From Chloroflexota bacterium (GTDB lineage: Bacteria; Chloroflexota; Chloroflexia; JAMDCE01): DNA of 7,552 bases. Below the pieces are notes generated by a model, which saw only the letters and a program-made list of their open reading frames with translations, did no database searches and was not told the DNA's origin. The stretch is taken from the NCBI GenBank assembly GCA_023489135.1, contig JAMDCE010000198.1:1-7552 (forward strand), read 5' to 3'. This document shows positions 1 through 4,055 of this stretch, piece by piece. The number at the start of each line of letters is the position of its first letter. Position 1 is the stretch's first letter. Made by a program: the position numbers and the translations under genes.

Positions 1-82
1 AGGCAACCATAGCCACAATCAGCGCCAGAATGGTCACAAGTGCGAGGGTGAAACTCCTTTTCACCTTGCTGGGTCTGTGCAT
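1..82 (-). CDS. N-terminus of an exported or membrane-anchored protein (partial)
   Basis: Only the first 27 codons are inside the window; the gene runs off the left edge. The ATG at 82-80 has a near-perfect Shine-Dalgarno (AAGGAGG, about four bases upstream). The translation starts MHRPSKVKRSF and continues TLALVTILALIVAMVA. That is a classic signal-peptide or N-terminal anchor layout: five basic residues in the first ten, then about 16 hydrophobic residues. Cleavage type cannot be judged because the region after the hydrophobic core is missing, so it could be a secreted protein, a solute-binding protein or a single-pass membrane protein. The short overlap could in principle be chance, but the strong ribosome binding site and the basic-then-hydrophobic order make a real gene likely. 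The function is unknown. Confidence 0.65.
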   Translation of the reverse strand, partial: MHRPSKVKRSFTLALVTILALIVAMVA

Positions 83-193
83 TGCGCCTCCTTTTCAAAT
101 GACGTAATCTACTACCGCTTGCCACTCGCAACCCCCTGTACCTAGCGCCACGTCGGCGTGGGGCTGCGGCACCCTCCCTATCCCTTTCTCACG

Positions 194-220
194 TGGCGTG
201 ATGAGCAGGCATCGACGCCA
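194..220. repeat. Imperfect hairpin in a gene-poor stretch
   Basis: TGGCGTGATG (194-203) and CATCGACGCCA (210-220) form ten-base arms with one bulged G and a six-base loop. No T-run follows on either strand, so it is not a canonical intrinsic terminator. The surrounding stretch from 83 to 371 has no convincing gene on either strand and no other structure that I could identify. It should contain the promoter of the leftward gene at 1-82, but no clear -35/-10 pair stands out. Confidence 0.4.
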
Positions 221-371
221 AAATGAGTCCCCGCCCCGGCACTAGTTCGCCATTCCTAGGCCCCACAGCGACTTCGGGACATAGATGGTTCATAGTAACC
301 TAGCACTCGACTAGCCGCCTGTCAATCACTAGTAAGAACTATAGGACCGGCTGGTTGGTAGCTCCGACGTA

Positions 372-718
372 CTAGTTCGTGCAGGGAGGTGAAGACGAAT
401 TACGGATGAATTGTGGGGACACTGCGCCAGGTATTGCATGTGCTTGGGCTTTTTCTGACGCTTGGACGGCTGGCGTCAGCTCGACGTTTTGCCCTTTTGG
501 GCCGGTTAATGCTTCAATTTGCGTTTCTTGGAGGGTTTGGGGGCGGGGAGAAATGGCTTTGTTCGGTGGACGGAGTGGACTTGGGGGTCGGGGGCCAGGG
601 ATCGGGGTCCGGGAGACGGGCTCGGATTCGGGGAGTGGGGATTCGACGTCAGGGGCGTTGGCAGCGGGGGTGAGGTCGGAGCGCAGGTAGCCGAGGATCT
701 GGCGGCGGGCGGGCGAAA
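372..718 (-). other. Doubtful proline-rich reading frame, possibly the 3' part of a broken gene
   Basis: An open frame without stops runs leftward to a TAG at 374-372. Its beginning, around ISPARRQILGYLRSDLTPA (about 718-660), has GC-rich third positions and a helical, basic composition that looks genuinely coding. The remainder is a long low-complexity tail rich in Pro, Ser and Gln. No good start codon or ribosome binding site exists: the only candidate near the start is a TTG at 725-723, and the sequence to the right belongs to an oppositely oriented glycosylase remnant. The likeliest reading is the C-terminal piece of a gene cut at about 715, where the two remnants meet. It may equally be an open frame produced by strong strand asymmetry, since the plus strand here is G-rich. 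I do not recognise a family. Confidence 0.25.
583..640 (+). other. Putative G-quadruplex-forming tract
   Basis: Runs of three or more G lie at 583-587, 590-594, 598-600, 604-607 and 611-613, separated by loops of only two or three bases. Further runs lie at 618-620, 630-633 and 637-640. The first five satisfy the usual G-quadruplex pattern (four G3+ runs, loops of 1-7) with room to spare. A second G-rich patch sits just upstream (533-535, 539-543, 545-548). On the opposite strand the same bases encode the proline-rich part of the doubtful frame at 372-718, so protein-coding pressure is an alternative cause. The motif is seen directly; folding and any role are inferred. Confidence 0.5.
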
Positions 719-1056
719 TTGCCAAGCATTACGAAGAACTGCAGGTCATCTTTCAGGTCGGGCCTAAGATCGCCTCTTTCTATCTCCGTGATGTTGTTAC
801 ACTGTTCCAACTGGAGGATAAGGTACCAGATGACTTCCAGTTCTGTCTGCAGCCCATCGACGTGTGGGTCAAGAAGCTTGCTGTGAAAACAGGGATGGTG
901 GCTGATGACACCGGCGACGACAAGGTGAGACAAGCAATCGTAGGCTTGTGTAGGACATACCCCTGCTCTTCGCTGAAGTTCAACCAAGGGGCTTGGTATG
1001 CCGGATACCATGCATTCGACCTCCTGATTGAAACCATAGCGGATGAAAGCTGGTAA
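691..1056 (+). pseudogene. C-terminal half of a HhH-GPD DNA glycosylase/lyase (AgoG-like), 5'-truncated
   Basis: An open frame ends at TAA 1054-1056 and is closed upstream by an in-frame TAG at 688-690; convincing homology begins near 715. The translation holds a helix-hairpin-helix motif (FQVGPKIASFYLRDVV, about 751-798) followed by LQPIDVWVKKLA (847-882). In this superfamily the Lys of the hairpin and the Asp of the downstream loop are the catalytic pair of bifunctional glycosylases that remove oxidised bases. Here they are the Lys at 766-768 and the Asp at 859-861, 31 residues apart, close to the spacing reported for archaeal AgoG (Lys140/Asp172) and longer than in OGG1. A full protein would be about twice this length; the N-terminal half, a start codon and a ribosome binding site are absent. 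GTG 862 is the only listed-type start nearby and would remove both catalytic residues. It was probably cut by a rearrangement at about 690-715. Confidence 0.65.
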
Positions 1057-1140
1057 TGTGGCTAACTCTGTGGCTAGCTCAACGATGACCGGTATTCCTT
1101 GTATCGCTCTGTGACTTGCCGGACTGAGCTCCATTTGCCA

Positions 1141-1169
1141 TTGACTAGGTATGCCAACTCTGGCATAAT
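1141..1169 (+). promoter_or_regulatory. Sigma-70-type promoter of the HigBA-type operon
   Basis: TTGACT (1141-1146) and CATAAT (1164-1169) each match the consensus boxes at five of six positions and are exactly 17 bases apart. Transcription would begin at about 1175-1177, only four to six bases before the toxin ATG at 1181, so the toxin message would be almost leaderless. Confidence 0.75.
1150..1167. promoter_or_regulatory. Probable HigA operator: perfect inverted repeat between -35 and -10
   Basis: TATGCCA-ACTC-TGGCATA is a perfect seven-base inverted repeat with a four-base spacer. It fills the promoter spacer and overlaps the -10 box. Antitoxins with a helix-turn-helix, such as the one encoded just downstream, typically bind such palindromes and repress their own operon, alone or with the toxin. 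The palindrome and its position are seen directly; binding by this antitoxin is inferred. Confidence 0.65.
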
Positions 1170-1180
1170 GCAAAGGGCTT

Positions 1181-1537
1181 ATGAAACCGCTGATTTGGAT
1201 AGCATCGAGCCTGGACGATATGCGGGGGTTTCCCGACGACGTGAAACTGGCGATGGGCTATGCTCTCTACCAGGCTCAGATGGGAAGGAAACATCCTGAT
1301 GCAAAGCCGCTAAAGGGATTTGGCGGCGGCGGCGTGCTCGAAGTCGTAGAAGACTTCGATGGTGATACCTACCGCGGAGTTTACACGGTCAAGTTTCGTG
1401 ATGTGGTCTACGTTCTGCATGCCTTTAAGAAGAAGTCCAAGCATGGGAATGCAACGCCGAAGAAGGATATTGAACTGATAAAGGCCAGACTGCGGCGCGC
1501 TCAGGAGCACGACGAACAACAGAAGGAGAAGCCATGA
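1181..1537 (+). CDS. HigB/RelE-type toxin (phage-derived Gp49-like family)
   Basis: This 118-residue protein matches the Gp49-like/HigB toxin family (PF05973), whose members cut mRNA, usually on the ribosome. Family landmarks include the opening IWIASSLDDMRGFPDDVK, the helix MGYALYQAQMGRKHPDAKPLKGF (about 25-47), then VLEVVEDFDGDTYRGVYTVKF (52-72) and VVYVLHAFKKKSKHG (75-89). The conserved Arg65 and the Lys-rich 83-88 segment lie where RelE-fold toxins carry RNA-contacting basic residues. Length is normal and the frame is intact. The ATG at 1181 is supported by alignment with the usual family N-terminus, although it has no Shine-Dalgarno and lies a few bases past the predicted transcription start. 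The stop overlaps the antitoxin start by four bases (ATGA, 1534-1537), the normal toxin-first order for this family. Toxin activity is inferred from family. Confidence 0.93.
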   Translation: MKPLIWIASSLDDMRGFPDDVKLAMGYALYQAQMGRKHPDAKPLKGFGGGGVLEVVEDFDGDTYRGVYTVKFRDVVYVLHAFKKKSKHGNATPKKDIELIKARLRRAQEHDEQQKEKP

Positions 1538-1929
1538 GCAGCACAGACGATTCGACTATTCGTGAGGGCAGCGGGAACGTATTTACCGATCTTGGAGTCG
1601 AGAATCCCGAGGATGCTTGGGCTAAGGCCAAGCTAGCCCACACAATCGGCGATATCATTGCCAGGCGGCATCTGACCCAGACCCAGGCTGCTGCGATCCT
1701 TGGGATCGATCAACCCAAGGTATCGGCCCTCTTACGTGGTCGCTTGGCCGGCTTCTCCATAGAGCGTCTGCTTCGGTTCCTGCTGGCCTTGAATCGTGAT
1801 ATCGATATCCTGATCAAACCGAAACCGCGCAGAAGTGCGCGCGGGCACCTCAATGTGGTCGAGGTACAAGTACGTAGCGGTCAGAAATCCACCAAGGTGG
1901 CAGCGGGAGATAGTTCCTCGTACCACTAG
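1534..1929 (+). CDS. HigA-type antitoxin, XRE-family helix-turn-helix
   Basis: This 131-residue protein pairs with the upstream toxin. Its N-terminal part (EGSGNVFTDLGVENPEDAWAK, 11-31) is the usual lead-in of HigA2-like antitoxins. Residues about 35-85 form an XRE/HTH_37-type DNA-binding domain (PF13744): LTQTQAAAILGIDQPKVSALLRGR at 47-70 contains the two DNA-contact helices, followed by GFSIERLLRFLLALNRDIDI. It should neutralise the toxin and repress the operon through the palindrome at 1150-1167. The start has a good ribosome binding site (AAGGAG, five bases before ATG) inside the toxin gene, so it should be translated well and independently. Homologues typically end soon after the ARGHLNVV-like motif (102-109). 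This one continues for about 22 residues rich in Ser, Lys and Gln, ending at TAG 1927-1929, perhaps by read-through after loss of the original stop. Confidence 0.93.
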   Translation: MSSTDDSTIREGSGNVFTDLGVENPEDAWAKAKLAHTIGDIIARRHLTQTQAAAILGIDQPKVSALLRGRLAGFSIERLLRFLLALNRDIDILIKPKPRRSARGHLNVVEVQVRSGQKSTKVAAGDSSSYH

Positions 1930-2067
1930 TTGACGGGATAGAGTATAGTGCAATAAATTGTATCGGGCCATCGGTTGCTTGCATTGTTGCTTCGGTGCAG
2001 GCGGGGGGAAGGAGCCTTCAGCTTACCACATTAAGAATTGTTGTCAGAACTGTTTCGATTCCCTAAG

Positions 2068-2487
2068 CTAGGTCCAGGTGTCCCCAGCTTTTACATCGAG
2101 CAGACCCGGGAATCTCACGGGCATGATTATCCAGTATTTAGAACCTAATTCCATACTGTTCACCTTCCCAACAAGGGTAGGCCAGAACTCTCGCAGACTG
2201 GTTGCAGTTTGGCCCATTGCACCCGCAATATCAGATAAATACCGCTCTGATCCAGAGAGACGGCTGCAGAGCGAAGACATACCGCGTTCAGCCTTCGGGA
2301 GCAGACGATAGCCTGGATATAGGAGATCATCGTTTTTCGCCGCGTTCCGAAGAGGCAAGGCACGGCTCTCAATTGCGACCATCGAGATCACAGCCGCCGC
2401 CACGTTTGACCGAAGACAATTGATCGAGGCCGGGGTGGCTGGAATTAAGTATGGTGTCCCCTTATTCTCATGTCCCCTTATTCTCAT
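2068..2487 (-). CDS. Unrecognised reading frame bounded by GGGGACAC repeats
   Basis: A 139-codon frame begins with an ATG inside the tandem repeat at 2455-2486 and ends with a TAG at 2070-2068, a few bases past another GGGGACACC motif (2077-2085). I do not recognise a family. Its first dozen residues (MRIRGHENKGTP) are simply translated repeat. The middle (SRLSGSERYLSDIAGAMGQTATSLREFWPTLVGK) has ordinary, soluble-protein composition with no transmembrane segment or clear motif. No Shine-Dalgarno precedes the start. It may be a decayed or non-autonomous mobile-element passenger, or a chance frame. Confidence that it is an expressed gene is low; it is recorded because nothing else explains this stretch. 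The preceding gap 1930-2067 holds no gene that I can see. Confidence 0.25.
   Translation of the reverse strand: MRIRGHENKGTPYLIPATPASINCLRSNVAAAVISMVAIESRALPLRNAAKNDDLLYPGYRLLPKAERGMSSLCSRLSGSERYLSDIAGAMGQTATSLREFWPTLVGKVNSMELGSKYWIIMPVRFPGLLDVKAGDTWT
2455..2486. repeat. Two tandem copies of a 16-base GTCCCC repeat
   Basis: TGTCCCCTTATTCTCA occurs twice, exactly head to tail, at 2455-2470 and 2471-2486. The minus-strand reading is the AATAAGGGGACA type of motif that, in many bacterial genomes, lies next to REP-associated (IS200-like, Y1) transposase genes. Related GTGTCCCC/GGGGACAC motifs occur in this window at 2078-2085 and, inverted, at 413-420. The repeat is exact; its mobile-element origin is inferred. 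It directly abuts the transposase remnant that begins near 2493. Confidence 0.8.
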
Positions 2488-2492
2488 TATTC

Positions 2493-2807
2493 CAGCGCTG
2501 TGTTAAGAGCAAGACGAGCGGGCGGACGGTGACGTTGAACTATCACGAGGATGTGATAAATGAGGCGCGGGAGCGGCAAGAGACAGAGGAGTTCGAGGAG
2601 AAATACAAGGAACGTCCGAAGGTGGAGCGGAAGATAGCCGAGTTGGTGCGACACGGGCTACGGCAAGCGCGCTACGTGGGGAGGAAAAAGAAGCGCTTGC
2701 AGGCGTTGTGGACTGCTGCGCTGGTAAACTTGAAGCGGTTGTTTAAGCTGTTTGGGGGCGACGTTCAGAGGGTCCGTGCTGCGCTGATAGCGGTGCAGCA
2801 CGGTTGA
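2493..2807 (+). pseudogene. C-terminal remnant of an IS1182-family DDE transposase
   Basis: About 104 codons ending at TGA 2805-2807 match the C-terminal end of IS1182-type transposases (DDE_Tnp_1_6). Landmarks are CVKSKTSGRTVTL, then YHEDVINEARERQETEEF, KYKERPKVERKIAELVRHGL and QARYVGRKKKRLQALWTAALVNLKRLFKLF. The YKERPKVE segment (about 2604-2627) fits the Y-x2-R-x3-E signature around the third catalytic acid of IS4-like transposases. The two catalytic aspartates and the N-terminal domain, roughly three quarters of a normal protein of about 450 residues, are missing. The frame stays open upstream to an ATG at 2451, but that part is only translated tandem repeat, so 2451-2807 should not be read as a real short gene. 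The clean junction with the repeat suggests the element was cut by a second insertion or a deletion ending there. Confidence 0.87.
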
Positions 2808-2854
2808 GTGGATCTGGAAGGGGGGCAACGGGGATTAGAGAGGGATAAGCCAGG

Positions 2855-3014
2855 CCAGAAAAGGTGGTCTGGGGTCTGGCTTGGGTGAGATTTGCAGGCT
2901 GGAATGACCAGACGCGCCTACGTCGCCCGAGCAATGCTGGTAGAGAAGCATACAAGCGATCTACCTAACAAATCAAGATAGGCCTCTCATCCCTGCAAAC
3001 CCCACTTTTTCTGG
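2855..3014. repeat. Imperfect inverted-repeat pair flanking the gene-free gap
   Basis: CCAGAAAAGGTGG (2855-2867) and CCACTTTTTCTGG (3002-3014) are inverted repeats matching at 12 of 13 positions. Inside them lies a second, more loosely matched pair: GATTTGCAGG near 2888-2897 faces CCTGCAAACC near 2992-3001. The pair starts about 50 bases after the transposase stop and ends just before the PIN gene stop. It could be the ends of a small inserted element, an IS right-end remnant or a long hairpin between convergent genes. The rest of the 213-base gap contains no gene. Confidence 0.45.
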
Positions 3015-3020
3015 CGTCTC

Positions 3021-3467
3021 CTAGGGCCACTCGGGCTGATTGATCGGGGTGGAGAATCCGTGTTGGCGAAAGTGGTCATCGTAGGCAAAGGCTAGGTACA
3101 ATCCGAACCGTTCCATCACTGAAAAACTGATGGCATCGCAAAAAGAGTAGTCTTTGTCTCGCCTCTCAAGGATGAGGGTCTTCGCATTTTCCTCGTCGTC
3201 GCTGTTGGTTGGAAGCAGTGCGATGCCCTTCAAGCCGTCAATCAAGAACTGCCGTCCAGCCACTGGACTTATCGCACGCAAGATGGAGGCGTGAGTCTCC
3301 ACCACGACGTACATGGTGGTCACCAGGTGATATCGGCCTTTGAGCAGAGTATCGACTACAGTGCCGGCTTCGGAGTAGAAACGATCATTGCGGTCTAGAT
3401 ATGCCAAAAAAGCGGAGGAGTCGATAAAAACCCTCCGCTCATTAATCGATCGGGGAACTCGTCCCAT
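3021..3467 (-). CDS. PIN-domain RNase, VapC-like toxin
   Basis: This 148-residue protein is a single PIN domain (PF01850), the metal-dependent RNase fold of VapC toxins, which typically cut tRNA or rRNA. The opening strand VFIDSSAFLAYLD gives Asp16. VVVETHASI supplies Glu57, the segment DKDYSFCDAISFSVM supplies Asp111 (with Asp106 nearby), and LAFAYDDHFRQHGF supplies Asp130/131. All four acidic metal-ligand positions are therefore present. Length is normal and the frame is intact. The ATG at 3467 lies three bases after the stop of the preceding 60-codon gene and has no Shine-Dalgarno of its own, which suggests coupled translation, usual for a toxin after its antitoxin. No terminator hairpin is evident downstream. 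PIN fold and RNase chemistry are established for the family; the RNA target is unknown. Confidence 0.93.
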   Translation of the reverse strand: MGRVPRSINERRVFIDSSAFLAYLDRNDRFYSEAGTVVDTLLKGRYHLVTTMYVVVETHASILRAISPVAGRQFLIDGLKGIALLPTNSDDEENAKTLILERRDKDYSFCDAISFSVMERFGLYLAFAYDDHFRQHGFSTPINQPEWP

Positions 3468-3470
3468 TGC

Positions 3471-3653
3471 TTATAGATCTAACTCGTGTTTCCGCCAGGA
3501 AAATCCCCCGGGTTCCTTACTCTCGCCAATGCCCCTGATCTTGAAAATACCAGCCCGGCGAGTTAGGGGTTTGCTTGCTGAACTCCTGGCGAAGCTGATT
3601 GGTTTCTTCTCTTTCCGAGGTGCTTTCTCGGTCTCCTGCTTTTGGGCATCCAT
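3471..3653 (-). CDS. Small basic protein, probable antitoxin of the PIN toxin
   Basis: The 60-residue product runs MDAQKQETEKAPRKEKKPISF, then ARSSASKPLTRRAGIFKIRGIGESKEPGGFSWRKHELDL. The end resembles the toxin-wrapping tail of many VapB-like antitoxins: a hydrophobic GIxxIxGIGES turn followed by a short charged tail. The N-terminal half is Lys/Glu-rich and probably disordered, and no AbrB, MetJ or other DNA-binding fold can be recognised. I chose the ATG at 3653 over the in-frame ATG at 3677 because AAGGAG (3667-3662) stands eight bases before 3653. Starting at 3677 would translate that ribosome binding site, and no such site precedes 3677. The gene sits three bases before the PIN gene and 43 bases after the 97-codon gene. 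Antitoxin function rests mainly on position and tail pattern. Confidence 0.6.
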   Translation of the reverse strand: MDAQKQETEKAPRKEKKPISFARSSASKPLTRRAGIFKIRGIGESKEPGGFSWRKHELDL

Positions 3654-3661
3654 AGGGATGG

Positions 3662-3667
3662 CTCCTT
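3662..3667 (-). promoter_or_regulatory. Ribosome binding site that decides the 3653 start
   Basis: On the minus strand AAGGAG occupies 3667-3662, eight bases before the ATG at 3653. It lies inside a GGAAGGAGAAGGAG purine stretch just after an in-frame upstream ATG (3677), which itself lacks any such site. Confidence 0.6.
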
Positions 3668-3684
3668 CTCCTTCCATCGAGGCT

Positions 3685-3693
3685 ATTTTACCA
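3685..3693 (-). promoter_or_regulatory. Extended -10 promoter candidate before the 60-codon gene
   Basis: The minus strand reads TGGTAAAAT, an extended -10 (TG-N-TAAAAT), with no good -35 behind it. Transcription would start near 3678 and give a leader of about 25 bases carrying the AAGGAG site, which fits the 3653 start. It would let the second antitoxin and the PIN toxin be made without the first gene. Confidence 0.4.
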
Positions 3694-3696
3694 CAT

Positions 3697-3990
3697 TCAA
3701 CCAGGAATTACTGCCCCTGGTTCTGCAGCAGACGGCGCTTGGAGTGGGAGTGCTCTCTGGCGGATGAGATCAAGCGCGGCTTGCATTTCGTCCCAGTCCA
3801 GATCACTCCAAGCGCCGGCAAGATCAAGAGCCCTGCGAATCCTTGCTTGGGAAGAGACGGTTTCCGCTTCTTCTTCCTCGGTGAAGTAACGCACGACGTC
3901 ATAGCCATCTTCTCCATCAAGAATCCCGATTAAGGGTTGATCGCTACGAACAACTATTTGCGCTGTCCGGCGTAAGTGTCCTTGACCCAT
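3697..3990 (-). CDS. Antitoxin-like protein with the LAGAWSDLDWDEM signature
   Basis: This 97-residue acidic protein heads the small-gene cluster. Residues 10-36 (AQIVVRSDQPLIGILDGEDGYDVVRYF) look like a beta-rich first half. Residues 50-78 (RIRRALDLAGAWSDLDWDEMQAALDLIRQ) match the C-terminal helix pattern of a common group of small antitoxins found directly upstream of PIN toxins, in which ALxLAGAWSDxDWDEMxxxLDRIR is the hallmark. The usual short end (HESxPTPPI-like) is replaced here by LPLQAPSAAEPGAVIPG, which looks degenerate. I chose ATG 3990 because it has a GGGGG purine site seven bases upstream and follows an extended -10. The frame continues open to the right, but only as antisense of the FAD-subunit gene. 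Its expected PIN partner does not follow immediately; a 60-codon gene stands between it and the PIN gene. Confidence 0.75.
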   Translation of the reverse strand: MGQGHLRRTAQIVVRSDQPLIGILDGEDGYDVVRYFTEEEEAETVSSQARIRRALDLAGAWSDLDWDEMQAALDLIRQRALPLQAPSAAEPGAVIPG

Positions 3991-4017
3991 CGTTTGACCC
4001 CCTACTGCGTCGAGGAG

Positions 4018-4026
4018 AGTATAACA
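4018..4026 (-). promoter_or_regulatory. Extended -10 promoter of the small-gene cluster
   Basis: The minus strand reads TGTTATACT, an extended -10 whose hexamer TATACT matches consensus at five of six positions. Transcription would start near 4011, about 20 bases before the ATG at 3990. No strong -35 is visible at 17 bases. The promoter lies in the 65-base gap after the FAD-subunit gene. Confidence 0.5.
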
Positions 4027-4041
4027 AATGATAAAGAACAA

Positions 4042-4053
4042 GGAATCTATTCC
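4042..4053. promoter_or_regulatory. Operator-like palindrome in the -35 region
   Basis: GGAAT-CT-ATTCC is a perfect five-base inverted repeat with a two-base spacer. Relative to the predicted start near 4011 it covers about -31 to -42, where a repressor would block RNA polymerase. Autoregulation by the antitoxin is an inference, and a short palindrome can arise by chance. Confidence 0.35.
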
Positions 4054-4055
4054 GG

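Noticed and set aside
995..1011. Palindrome TGGTAT-GCCGG-ATACCA
   Set aside because: It lies inside the coding part of the glycosylase remnant, away from any promoter. One six-base palindrome is likely by chance, although it shares GGTATGCC with the HigBA operator region.
649..1173. A 174-codon minus-strand frame
   Set aside because: Most of it is antisense to the glycosylase remnant, whose HhH motif and catalytic Lys/Asp spacing are specific. The minus-strand protein shows no family pattern.
1930..1960. TTGACG after the antitoxin stop as a second promoter
   Set aside because: No acceptable -10 stands at 16-18 bases, and no gene follows on the plus strand.
3388..3933. A 181-codon plus-strand frame
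   Set aside because: It runs antisense across three minus-strand genes, one of which (PIN) is certain, and its composition is not protein-like.
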